Both the position numbers and the translations under genes were made by a program. Source: Chloracidobacterium sp. (GTDB lineage: Bacteria; Acidobacteriota; Blastocatellia; Pyrinomonadales; Pyrinomonadaceae). From it: a stretch of DNA of 64,000 nt. Shown piece after piece: positions 1-8,245 of this stretch. The notes beneath the pieces are model-generated. The model worked only from the letters and a program-made list of their open reading frames with translations, was not told the DNA's origin and searched no databases. The DNA lies in the NCBI GenBank assembly GCA_016706275.1, contig JADJJY010000002.1:420001-484000 (forward strand), given 5' to 3'. Numbering within the stretch: position 1 is the stretch's first letter; each line of letters starts with the position of its first letter.

Positions 1-886
1 TATCACGGTGACTCGATGTCGCATCAAACCCTGCGTCTTTCAAAGTGTTACGCAGGCTGTTCGCCACCATTACCGAGCGGTGACGTCCACCGGTACAACC
101 AATACCGATCGTTACATACGATTTGCCTTCTCGCTGATATCGCGGCAACAGATAAAGCAGCAGATCAGTAAATTTCTGGATCGTCTCAGCGACTTCTGGT
201 TGCTTGTCGAGATATTTTATTATCTCGGCATCCTCGCCCGTCAGGTGTTTTAGCTCCTTTTGGAAATACGGATTTGGCAAATGCCGCACGTCGAACATCA
301 GATCCACCGTTCGCGGATTGCCATATTTATGTCCAAAACTTTGAACCTCGACCTTGATCGGCACGCCGTCATCAAAACCACTAAATTTTTGCACGAGTAG
401 ATGCCGCAGCGTGTGAACGGTGTGTTCCGATGTGTCGATGATGAGATCCGCGAGCTTGCGAATCTCAGCCAGAGCTTTGCGTTCACCACGGATAGAGGAT
501 AGTAGGCCTTTCCCCTGGTCCGCAGGATGCGGGCGGCGGGTTTCCGAAAATCGACGCTGTAAAACATCATCCGAAGCCTCAAAGAAAACGACAAAAGGTG
601 CAAGATTCTTTTTCGCGAGTTTTTTTAGTTCGCCGGGAAATTCTGATAAAAACTGGCGTTCGCGAATGTTGATGACCAGAGCCGCTTTCTCGATAGATGG
701 ATTTCGTCGATCAGCCGGAACGAGCAGTCGACCAAAGGTCGAGAGCATCGTTAACGGCAGATTATCGACACAAAAATACCCGAGATCTTCAAGCGAATCC
801 GTCGCCGAGCTCATCCCCGAACCGCTAAGGCCCGTGATAATTACAAATCCCGGCAGATCTCGTTTATGCTGAGTCTTTTTCGCCAT
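1..886 (-). CDS. rapZ: RapZ-family nucleotide-binding protein (3' end outside window)
   Basis: RapZ/YvcJ family, known as an RNase adaptor and nucleotide/aminosugar-binding regulator acting in the cytoplasm. About 295 codons are visible from the ATG at 886; the C-terminal end runs off the window. The N-terminal P-loop domain reads GLSGSGMSSA at residues 19-28: the Walker A lysine is replaced by Met25. The sequence DLGYFCVDNLP follows, as in the family. The C-terminal domain is well conserved: SFGHKYGNP, then DVRHLPNPY, and GCTGGRHRSV near the window edge. The gene lies 6 bp downstream of hpf and is surely co-transcribed with hpf and rpoN; the ptsN and hprK genes often found in this cluster are absent. 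The family call is strong; the loss of the P-loop lysine is read directly from the bases at 812-814. Confidence 0.9.
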   Translation of the reverse strand, partial: MAKKTQHKRDLPGFVIITGLSGSGMSSATDSLEDLGYFCVDNLPLTMLSTFGRLLVPADRRNPSIEKAALVINIRERQFLSEFPGELKKLAKKNLAPFVVFFEASDDVLQRRFSETRRPHPADQGKGLLSSIRGERKALAEIRKLADLIIDTSEHTVHTLRHLLVQKFSGFDDGVPIKVEVQSFGHKYGNPRTVDLMFDVRHLPNPYFQKELKHLTGEDAEIIKYLDKQPEVAETIQKFTDLLLYLLPRYQREGKSYVTIGIGCTGGRHRSVMVANSLRNTLKDAGFDATSSHRD

Positions 887-892
887 TTACAG

Positions 893-1246
893 TTATGACT
901 GTTCGTCGGCCTCGTCCATCGCCGCACTCGTGATCGCGACACTGGTTGCACGATGGGCTTTGTCGATGATTTTGCCTTTCAGTTTACGGGCACGCTTTTC
1001 GATCTTATCAATCGTTTGCGAAAGTGACAGATACATATCCGATACGCTGGTTTCGGCCGTGAGCACCTCGTTACGCCAATTCATAACGATCTCAGAGCGG
1101 TGCATCCCGCGTTCGACCTCGATGATGACGTGAGCTTTCACCGGTTTGCCGTCGAAAAGGTGTTCGATCTTTTCAAACTGATCCACTACATGCGATTTTA
1201 TCGCGGGTGTTACGTCTATGTGTCTACCTGTAAATTCGATGTTCAT
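893..1246 (-). CDS. hpf: Ribosome hibernation promoting factor (short HPF/RaiA type)
   Basis: A 117-residue HPF/RaiA-family protein that in known members binds the 30S decoding centre and stabilises idle ribosomes. It starts MNIEFTGRHIDVTPAI, matching the family start, and shows the beta-alpha-beta-beta-beta-alpha pattern with the helix SLSQTIDKIEKRARKLKGK (residues about 73-91). It lacks the C-terminal dimerisation domain of long HPF. The ATG at 1246 has a good ribosome site, AAGGGGA, 6-7 bases upstream. It sits between rpoN and rapZ, the classic order behind rpoN, so sigma-54-linked or operon-level control is likely. Confidence 0.93.
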   Translation of the reverse strand: MNIEFTGRHIDVTPAIKSHVVDQFEKIEHLFDGKPVKAHVIIEVERGMHRSEIVMNWRNEVLTAETSVSDMYLSLSQTIDKIEKRARKLKGKIIDKAHRATSVAITSAAMDEADEQS

Positions 1247-1267
1247 GTTATCCCCTTATAAATTCTG

Positions 1268-2848
1268 TTATATCACCGTCTTTCGCTCACGTGAGCCTGC
1301 TATGTTGAGCTGGTCGCGATATTTAGCGACCGTACGTCGTGACAACTTTACTCCTTCCTTACCAAGTACTTTTGCGATCTCGTCGTCAGTAAGCGGTTTC
1401 TTTGTATCTTCTTCTTCGATCATCTTTTTGATCTTTAATTTAAGGATGCGGGTCGAGACCTCTTCGCCGTCCTCGTTCATCATTCCCTCGCTAAAAAACC
1501 GTCTAAGCTCTATCACCCCTTGTGGTGTATGGGCGTATTTGCGATTGACGACTCGCGAAATGGTCGAGAGATGCATGCCGATATCTTCTGCGACATCTTT
1601 GAGCATCATCGGTTTGATATGCTCGACGCCGTGATCGAGAAACGCCCGCTGTCGCGATACAATGCACTCAACCACGCGGTAGATCGTTTGTCGGCGATGC
1701 TCGATATTACGGAGCAGATCGACTGCCGAACGAACCTTGTCCTTAATAAAATCCTTTGTTTCTTTTGTCGTGTCGGTTTGATCGAGCAGCTTGTGATACG
1801 TCGGGCTGATACGCAAACGCGGACTGCCGTCATCGACAAAAAAGACCACGTAATCATCGTCAAGCTTTTCAATATAAACTTCAGGAGCGACATAAGCCGC
1901 TTCGTCAGATGCGTATCGGCGTCCCGGATATGGGTCGAGCTGGCGGATCTTGGCGATCTCCTCATCAAGAACGTGGATGTTTACTCCGGTCGCTTTGGCA
2001 AGGTGCTGCAAGCGGTGCGGCAGCAGGTCTTCGAGATGATCTCGGACAAGTCGGGCGGCAAGGCCGTCTTCGCTGTCGCCGTTGGCTTTTAGCTGAGCGG
2101 CGAGACATTCTTTTACATCAAATGAGCCACAACCGACCGGATCGAGCTGCATTACGGACTGCCGAGCTTCTTCGGCGATCTCTTCGGAGCAGCGGCTAGC
2201 ACGGGCGATCTCTTCGATCGAAGTCGTCAGGCGGCCGTCTTCATCGAGGTTGCCGATGATCTGCGTTGCTGCCTCTTCGTGACGGCTGCTGAGATCGAGC
2301 ATATTTACCTGCCACTCGAGATGCTCGCTAAGTGTCGGTGAATGCGTCAAGAATTGCTCAAAACTAGGAGCGTCATCTTTGTATTCAATTTCCTGTGTCT
2401 TATAACCGGGATCGAGATAATCCTGAAACTCGCGTCCGTAATCGATCTCGTCAAACGAGTCAGAATTTTCAGTGTGTACCTCTTCGCCGGCTTCGGCGTC
2501 ACCAGCGACGGTAGAGTCAAATCCATTTTCTGACGGAGCACCGGCGTCAAACGCCTCGTACTCTGCCATCGACTGACCGACCTCGATCATCGCGTCTGAC
2601 GTCGGGTCGTTGCCGTTTTCAAACTCAGCGTCATGTCCGTCGGAATTTTGGTCAAGGATGTTATCGGCGATCTCCTGCATCTCGTCGCCCGGCTGGACCT
2701 CTTCGAGAATGGGATTTGTGATCATCTCCTGCTCGACAAGCTCAGCCAACTCGATCGACGTCATCTGCAACATCTCGATCCGCTGCCGCAATTGCGGCGT
2801 CAGGATCATTTTCTGCTGTAGCTGATGATTAAGTCGTAAGGAAGACAT
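1268..2848 (-). CDS. rpoN: RNA polymerase sigma-54 factor
   Basis: A 526-residue sigma-54 factor that directs RNA polymerase to -24/-12 promoters and needs an AAA+ activator. Region I is intact at residues 1-48 (LRLNHQLQQKMILTPQLRQ, with LQM and NPILEE). An acidic linker of about 100 residues follows. The core-binding region contains DPVGCGSFDVKECL near residue 235. The C-terminal helix-turn-helix includes LSTISRVVNRKY, and the RpoN box reads SRRTVAKYRDQL close to the end, with Ser in place of the usual first Ala. The start at 2848 matches the family N-terminus, although the ribosome site is weak. It lies between lptB and hpf as in many proteobacteria and acidobacteria. No sigma-54 activator is recognisable elsewhere in the window. 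Confidence 0.97.
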   Translation of the reverse strand: MSSLRLNHQLQQKMILTPQLRQRIEMLQMTSIELAELVEQEMITNPILEEVQPGDEMQEIADNILDQNSDGHDAEFENGNDPTSDAMIEVGQSMAEYEAFDAGAPSENGFDSTVAGDAEAGEEVHTENSDSFDEIDYGREFQDYLDPGYKTQEIEYKDDAPSFEQFLTHSPTLSEHLEWQVNMLDLSSRHEEAATQIIGNLDEDGRLTTSIEEIARASRCSEEIAEEARQSVMQLDPVGCGSFDVKECLAAQLKANGDSEDGLAARLVRDHLEDLLPHRLQHLAKATGVNIHVLDEEIAKIRQLDPYPGRRYASDEAAYVAPEVYIEKLDDDYVVFFVDDGSPRLRISPTYHKLLDQTDTTKETKDFIKDKVRSAVDLLRNIEHRRQTIYRVVECIVSRQRAFLDHGVEHIKPMMLKDVAEDIGMHLSTISRVVNRKYAHTPQGVIELRRFFSEGMMNEDGEEVSTRILKLKIKKMIEEEDTKKPLTDDEIAKVLGKEGVKLSRRTVAKYRDQLNIAGSRERKTVI

Positions 2849-2931
2849 ACGCGAAATAAACGATGCCGTTTAGCGAGAGATCGGCCCAGTCAAGCAATTA
2901 CCGTTCCTAAAAAGAATTATACAGACTAATT

Positions 2932-2952
2932 ATGGAAAATGGAAAATGGAAA
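2932..2952. repeat. Three tandem ATGGAAA heptamers
   Basis: Three perfect copies of the 7-mer ATGGAAA lie in the 116-bp gap between lptB and rpoN. They are the simplest member of a set of 7-base-period repeats seen in several gaps of this window. Confidence 0.8.
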
Positions 2953-2964
2953 ATTCTGAGCGAG

Positions 2965-3726
2965 TTATAACTCAAACCTTTCGCCCAGATACAGACGACG
3001 AACATCTGCGTCGTTAACAAGCTCGTCGGGGCTGCCGGAGCGGAGTATCTTGCCGTCCGACAATATGTAGGCGCGGTCGGTTATGCCGAGCGTTTCGCGT
3101 ACATTATGGTCAGTAATGAGGATGCCAATGCCCTGCTTTTTGAGGTACAGGATTATCTCGCGGATATCGTCGATCGCGAGCGGGTCGATCCCGGCGAAGG
3201 GCTCATCGAGCAATATAAATTCAGGCTCGGTCGCGAGACATCTCGCGATCTCAACACGCCGCCGCTCACCACCCGACAAAGCATCGCCCCGCACCTTTCG
3301 CACGTGGTCAATGCCAAATTCGTTTAGTAGTTCATCAAGCCGAGAGAATCGCTCGTCACGCGACATTTTCATCGTTTCGAGCACGGCAAGGATATTTTGC
3401 TCGGCGGTGAGTTTGCGAAAGATCGACGGCTCCTGCGGCAGATATCCGAGCCCCAACCTTGCGCGCAGATAGACCGGTAAACCGGTTACGTCACGCCCAT
3501 TCAAGCTGATCCCGCCGCCCTCGGTCTGCTCCAACCCAACCAGCATATAAAATGTCGTTGTTTTCCCAGCACCGTTTGCTCCAAGCAAACCGACGACCTC
3601 GCCTTTGTGGACGTTGACCGTAACATCATCGACGACACGACGGCGGCCGTATGTTTTTTGCAAACCGGTGCCGATGAGCACACCGCTATCCGGAAGATGT
3701 CCGTTTGTTTTATCGAGATCTGACAT
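2965..3726 (-). CDS. lptB: LPS export ABC transporter ATP-binding protein LptB
   Basis: A 253-residue ABC ATPase that powers LPS extraction from the inner membrane with LptF/LptG. Walker A is GANGAGKT at residues 49-56, the signature LSGGE at 150-154, Walker B ILLDEP at 171-176 and the switch histidine is in ITDHNVRETL (His207). The PSIFRKLTAEQNI stretch is typical of LptB rather than amino-acid ABC ATPases. It starts 3 bp after the stop of the lptC/A-like gene and is followed by rpoN, so an lpt-rpoN operon is likely. No lptF/lptG permease genes are in the window. Confidence 0.95.
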   Translation of the reverse strand: MSDLDKTNGHLPDSGVLIGTGLQKTYGRRRVVDDVTVNVHKGEVVGLLGANGAGKTTTFYMLVGLEQTEGGGISLNGRDVTGLPVYLRARLGLGYLPQEPSIFRKLTAEQNILAVLETMKMSRDERFSRLDELLNEFGIDHVRKVRGDALSGGERRRVEIARCLATEPEFILLDEPFAGIDPLAIDDIREIILYLKKQGIGILITDHNVRETLGITDRAYILSDGKILRSGSPDELVNDADVRRLYLGERFEL

Positions 3727-3729
3727 GAA

Positions 3730-6396
3730 CTATTTATCAGGATTGACCTTGTAGGTCGACCGTACGCGACCCGAACCGTTCTGCTTTGTCTTGCCTTCGG
3801 TGACGAAGCGGTTTTCGCGCATCATCATCGAAAATTCGGCCGCCTGCGATGAACCGTTTACAGAATCTGTTATCGATGCTGGATTACCGCGTATGATCGC
3901 TTTCTCGTCTGCTGCCGTATATTGTACCCAATTTCCCGTCGCACGGCGTCCGGGCTGAGTAATTACAACCGAGTTTTCGGCGATGGTCTTGGAAAGCTCG
4001 TTGTTCTCGTTCAGATAGACCTCGGCGAAACCCGACGTTAGTCGATCAGTTCCTTGGCGAATATCGACATTGTCGCGGTACTGGATTATCCGCTTGTCGC
4101 GTTCGTAGGTCATTGTATTTGACGTTGCAAATACAGGCACGGTGCTTTCCTTGCCCTTGAGTTTTTGCTTTACATTATAGACAGCACTTTGCACATTGCC
4201 TTCGGCGGTGAATTTCCCCTCTGATTGCTGGATCGTCACGCGGTCACCGCGAACATAGTTGTTTTCCTGCCAGCCGCGAGCGTTACCCGTATAAACTGCA
4301 ACCTCAGAGCCATGATCAAATTCTGCATTGTCCGAGGTCATGAATACCGGCTTGTCAGATGCGGCAAAGGGGGTCGAATCGCCCATCGCCTTGCGGCTGT
4401 AATAAGTTGTGCTAACACCGCCGCGAAGATATGTCTTGCGATTCTTAGTATCCCAATCGATTTCACGAGCCTTTGCCCTTGCCCGCGAATCCCAAGCCGT
4501 CGGTTCCCCGCCACGCATTCGTAAGGTCTCATCAGATTTAGAGAAACTCATCTGTCCGGCGATGGCATTGCGGTCGAGCTCGGTAAATTTTGTATTGCCG
4601 GATGCTTCGAATTGTTCAACATCCTTGGATTGAGCACTAAAATTTGCCGTCAATTGATCCGCCAACAGCGTCTGCGTTCCACGGTCTGCTTTTGCGACTG
4701 TCGGGACGCGAACTGTTTTGGTCTTTTTGCCGCCAACACAGGTCTTAGCATTATTCCCTGTCGGGAAAAATTCACAATCAAATCGCGGAGCGTTGATCGT
4801 GGTTTTGTAGTTTTCCGGTGCGGCACGCAGCGGATCGACAAATAACTCGGCATTTCCGACGGCTTCGGCTCGTTGAATGTCCTTACCGCTTGCGTTGAAG
4901 ATAGTCTTTACCGTATCGGCAGTGACGCGTTTATTGGCAGCGTCGGCGTCTCGGTTTGGCACATCAAGTTGAATAGTAGTGCGTCCCGCAGTCTGCATTT
5001 TCTCGAGCAGTCCTTCGCCTTTGAACAAAAGGTGTATCGCACGCGGTGCATTAATAGTAACCAGCGAATATTCGCCGGCTTCGGTGGGGATGATCTGAGC
5101 GGTGCTCTGCCCGATGGAGTTTGCGGCCGCAAGTTGACGCTGCTCGTTAAAGGTTACGTTTAGCTCAGGTGCCGTAACGAATGTGGTTCGTGCCGTGGTC
5201 GTTTGTCGAACCAGCCCGTTGCCGTTGACGACTGCATATCTAAGCTTTTTATCCGCGAAAAGGTCTGCGTTAACCGCATCGCCTTTTAGATAGTTGGTGT
5301 CCTGCGTGATCTCTGCCCCGCCGGTCAGGGCGATCTTGAGAGCGGCTTGATCGTATATCGCATTGGCGGAGCGAATGTCGGTCGCCTTACCGCCGGATGT
5401 TGTGACGATGTGCACGTTTTCTTTCAGCTCATATCGGTCCGAGGCCTTATCAAACAACGCGTATCCAGCGTCGATAGTAGTTGGTGATAAACCTGCTTCG
5501 ACAGAGTTGATATGGACGTTGTCGAACATCTCAAATTGCTTTAATTGTGCCCCGGACATGACGTCAGAAGTCTTAGCTTGCTCAGTTTTCTCGCTGGAAA
5601 GAAATAGCGAAGCACGACCGGCGGTGACGTCGGTTTTTATCGCATTTCCGGTAGATTTGGATTTCGAGTCTATCGCTATGGCGACGTTGTTACTTAGATC
5701 GATCTTGTTTGCGATCTGGTCGTAAGTCGCGGACGCGACTTTGATCTTGGCGTAGCGGATGCCAGATTTGATGAGCTCGGGAGAGTCAAACGCCTCGATC
5801 TCGACATCTTTTAACAGATCGAGTCGTTTCTCGCCCATCTTGACGGTTGCTCCGACTGATTTCCCGCGAATGTTTTCCCGTTCAAACTCGACCAGCTCGT
5901 CCGCGTCGGCGGTTTCGGTAGATTTGCTGTAGGTGATGTTGTTTGTCTTTACTTTCAGGCCGTCACGGCTTTCGATATTGACGTTGCCGTTCATGTACGC
6001 CGTAAAGTTTTTATTCTCTTCGGGCACATACAGCACCTTTTGAGCCGAGAGCTTGTCGGCCGGGTTTCCGGCATCGTCAAATATCTCAAAATATGCGTTC
6101 TCAAGCTCCTGATGATTGTCGGAGAAAGTCTTTGCGTAATCGGCCTTTACATAATATTTTGACAAACCGTTGTCGGTCTCGAGCCTTTCATAGCCTGTTA
6201 CCTCGGCGACGACATCGGTCGAAAGTTGCGTGTGCTCGCTCTTTAGTTTGAATGGAGTGGTATTGCGGGAACGGTAAAAACCGACGATAACGGCGAGAAT
6301 AGTTACACCCAACAGGCCCAGTGCCGCATAGCGAAAGATCTGCGGCAATTTTGCCCGCAGATTATATTCGCGCTGTTTAATAATTGTTTCCGTCAA
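3730..6396 (-). CDS. Giant LptC/LptA-like LPS transport protein
   Basis: An 888-residue protein with one N-terminal membrane segment (LPQIFRYAALGLLGVTILAV, residues about 15-35) and a long periplasmic part made of repeated beta-jellyroll-like OstA/LptA segments. The first 170 residues after the membrane helix match LptC (YVKADYAKTF, then KVLYVPEENKNF). The last 220 residues match LptA (VYTGNARGWQE, GKFTAEGNVQSAVY, VYLNENNELSKTIAENS). Known LptC and LptA are each under 220 residues and form the bridge carrying LPS across the periplasm. I chose the TTG at 6396, just after a purine-rich stretch. An ATG-type start at 6522 would run 74 bp into recJ and translate the heptamer repeat at 6413-6447. 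It is 3 bp from lptB. A fused bridge protein is inference; no separate lptA or lptC is visible. Confidence 0.85.
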   Translation of the reverse strand: MTETIIKQREYNLRAKLPQIFRYAALGLLGVTILAVIVGFYRSRNTTPFKLKSEHTQLSTDVVAEVTGYERLETDNGLSKYYVKADYAKTFSDNHQELENAYFEIFDDAGNPADKLSAQKVLYVPEENKNFTAYMNGNVNIESRDGLKVKTNNITYSKSTETADADELVEFERENIRGKSVGATVKMGEKRLDLLKDVEIEAFDSPELIKSGIRYAKIKVASATYDQIANKIDLSNNVAIAIDSKSKSTGNAIKTDVTAGRASLFLSSEKTEQAKTSDVMSGAQLKQFEMFDNVHINSVEAGLSPTTIDAGYALFDKASDRYELKENVHIVTTSGGKATDIRSANAIYDQAALKIALTGGAEITQDTNYLKGDAVNADLFADKKLRYAVVNGNGLVRQTTTARTTFVTAPELNVTFNEQRQLAAANSIGQSTAQIIPTEAGEYSLVTINAPRAIHLLFKGEGLLEKMQTAGRTTIQLDVPNRDADAANKRVTADTVKTIFNASGKDIQRAEAVGNAELFVDPLRAAPENYKTTINAPRFDCEFFPTGNNAKTCVGGKKTKTVRVPTVAKADRGTQTLLADQLTANFSAQSKDVEQFEASGNTKFTELDRNAIAGQMSFSKSDETLRMRGGEPTAWDSRARAKAREIDWDTKNRKTYLRGGVSTTYYSRKAMGDSTPFAASDKPVFMTSDNAEFDHGSEVAVYTGNARGWQENNYVRGDRVTIQQSEGKFTAEGNVQSAVYNVKQKLKGKESTVPVFATSNTMTYERDKRIIQYRDNVDIRQGTDRLTSGFAEVYLNENNELSKTIAENSVVITQPGRRATGNWVQYTAADEKAIIRGNPASITDSVNGSSQAAEFSMMMRENRFVTEGKTKQNGSGRVRSTYKVNPDK

Positions 6397-6412
6397 AGCT
6401 CGCTTCTTCTTG

Positions 6413-6447
6413 CCACCGACCACTGACAACTGAACACCGACAACTGC
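6413..6447. repeat. Five degenerate heptamers in the recJ-lptC gap
   Basis: Five consecutive 7-mers of the pattern CMACYGA (for example CCACTGA and CAACTGA) fill the space between the recJ stop and the chosen start of the lptC/A-like gene. They show the same 7-base period as other gaps here. Their place inside any upstream-extended reading of the lptC/A gene argues against that extension. Confidence 0.75.
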
Positions 6448-6448
6448 T

Positions 6449-8149
6449 CTAATTATCTGCTCTGAGGTCCTCGACGACAAGTTGCAGCCGGGTATTTCCC
6501 TGCCACGTATTTGCCTCGGCAACGTAAGCTAGTTCGATGCGGGAATTGGGCGCGAGCGTTTGCCCCTTTGATTTCGCCACGCCGTCCCACCAAACGGCCT
6601 CAAACACCTTCCCGTTGACATCGTAAAGCTTTAACTTCAGATGCTTCTCTTTCATGACAAACGGTTCGTCGCGAAGGGTTAGGTCGCGGGTAACAAAGAT
6701 AGGTTTGGGATTTCCTGCACCAAACGGTTCGAAGGCGGCGAGTTCATTGACAAGCCCGATGCTGAGGGTTTCGGTCGTGACAACGGCGTCGATCAGTAAT
6801 TCCGGTGTTCGTTCGTCGTTCGGAATCTTTGCATCGGCATACTCATGAAGCCGAGCCCGCAATGCCTCAATGTTTTCATGCTTGGCTTTCATTCCGGCCG
6901 CCATGACGTGGCCGCCGAAAGATTCGAGCAGGTCGGAGACGGAGCCGAGAGCTTCGAAAAGGTCAAAGCCCTTGATGCTGCGGGCGCTGCCGGTGGCAAT
7001 ACAGTCTTCGAGGGAGAAAACGATCGTCGGACGGTAGAATTTCTCAGCCACACGCGAAGCGGCGAGACCGACGACGCCTTTGTGCCAGCCTTCGCCGGCG
7101 ACGACCATGAAACATGCGTCCGGGAAGTTGACCGCTTCGAGAATGGCCAGATCGGTCACCTCTTGTTGCACCTTTTGTCGTTCGCGGTTGCGGCTATCGA
7201 GCAGAGCCGCGATCTTTCTCGCTTCGCCAAAATCGCTTGCTTCTAGCAGCTCAACAACGTGCGTCCCGACTTCCATTCGCCCGGCGGCGTTGATACGCGG
7301 GCCGATGCGAAAGCCGATGTGCATACTCGTCATGTCCGAGCGGCAATCGGCAACTTCCATCAGCGCTTTGAGGCCCCAGTTATCGGTTTTGACGAGATCT
7401 ATCAGCCCGAGAGCGACGATCGCACGGTTCTCTCCTGTCAAATTAACAACGTCGGCGACGGTGCCAATGGCGGCGATCTTTAAGAGGCCCGGGATCTCGG
7501 ATTCAAGGTCGAACTCGCGTAATAGAGCGTGTGCCAGCTTAAATGCCACGCCGACTCCCGCGAGATTATCGTCGGGGTATTTGCTGTCGGGGTGAAACGG
7601 ATTTATGAGCGCGACGGCGGGCGGCAGGATGGTGTCGTCTTTGATCTCGTGATGGTCGCAGATGATCGTGTCCATGCCGATCGCTTTTGCTTTGCTAACC
7701 TCTTCGAAATTAGAAGTTCCCGTATCGACGCTTACCAATAAGGTATAGCCGTCCGCACGAGCCGCTTCGAGCGGAGCGAAGTTGATCCCGCGATTCTCCG
7801 TAAAGCGGTTCGTGATGTGATAGCTCGTCTCAAGGCCAAGCAAAGAAAAAGTTTTTCTCAGCAAAACCGTCCCCGTCGTGCCGTCAACATCGAGGTCTCC
7901 CCAGATCAAGATCTTCTCTTTGTTCTCGACGGCCAGCTTTATGCGGTCAACGGCCTCACGCATTCCGTGCATTAGAAAAGGTTCGTGCAGGTGTTCGGGC
8001 GAAGGATTGAGGAATGTGCGGGCCTTTTCGGGCGTGTGATGTCCGCGAGAGATGAGCAAAGCAGCGATCAGCGGCTTGACGCCAAGCTCGGCGGCGAGCA
8101 GATTTATAGCGGCAGCGTCATGTTTGCGAATGGTCCATCTTTTCTTCAC
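6449..8149 (-). CDS. recJ: Single-stranded-DNA exonuclease RecJ
   Basis: A 566-residue DHH-family 5'-3' ssDNA exonuclease used in recombination and mismatch repair. Motif I is GDLDVDGTTG (residues 84-93), a mild variant of the usual DYDADGxT, and the phosphoesterase signature CDHHE is at residues 164-168. The DHHA1 part contains GPRINAAGRM and the GGHVMAAGM motif. The C-terminal OB-like region ends RLQLVVEDLRADN. It begins with GTG at 8149. It is close to uppP and followed by the lptC/A-like gene. Length and motifs are normal for RecJ. Confidence 0.96.
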   Translation of the reverse strand: MKKRWTIRKHDAAAINLLAAELGVKPLIAALLISRGHHTPEKARTFLNPSPEHLHEPFLMHGMREAVDRIKLAVENKEKILIWGDLDVDGTTGTVLLRKTFSLLGLETSYHITNRFTENRGINFAPLEAARADGYTLLVSVDTGTSNFEEVSKAKAIGMDTIICDHHEIKDDTILPPAVALINPFHPDSKYPDDNLAGVGVAFKLAHALLREFDLESEIPGLLKIAAIGTVADVVNLTGENRAIVALGLIDLVKTDNWGLKALMEVADCRSDMTSMHIGFRIGPRINAAGRMEVGTHVVELLEASDFGEARKIAALLDSRNRERQKVQQEVTDLAILEAVNFPDACFMVVAGEGWHKGVVGLAASRVAEKFYRPTIVFSLEDCIATGSARSIKGFDLFEALGSVSDLLESFGGHVMAAGMKAKHENIEALRARLHEYADAKIPNDERTPELLIDAVVTTETLSIGLVNELAAFEPFGAGNPKPIFVTRDLTLRDEPFVMKEKHLKLKLYDVNGKVFEAVWWDGVAKSKGQTLAPNSRIELAYVAEANTWQGNTRLQLVVEDLRADN

Positions 8150-8159
8150 AGGAAATTTT

Positions 8160-8235
8160 AACAGGATAGACAGGATAAACAGGATCGCAAGAAGTAGAAC
8201 ACTGGATTTATCCTGCCTATCCTGTACATCCTGTT
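8160..8235. repeat. Inverted repeat built from TATCCTGT units
   Basis: Two 26-base arms (8160-8185 and 8210-8235) match at 22 of 26 positions when inverted. Each arm is itself made of three short copies of the pattern TATCCTGT. The element fills the gap between uppP and recJ and can fold into a long hairpin; there is no clear T-run on the minus strand, so a terminator role is unsure. A degraded single arm of the same kind lies at about 25442-25468. Confidence 0.75.
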
Positions 8236-8245
8236 AAAAATAACT

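Noticed and set aside
420..872. Plus-strand open frames across rapZ, lptC/A, recJ, ftsY, the kinase and other genes
   Set aside because: They are complementary-strand shadows of strongly supported genes, with no ribosome sites and no recognisable motifs.
6397..6522. Upstream start of the lptC/A-like gene inside recJ
   Set aside because: It would add 42 residues that translate the recJ end and a heptamer repeat, just ahead of a sensible TTG start.
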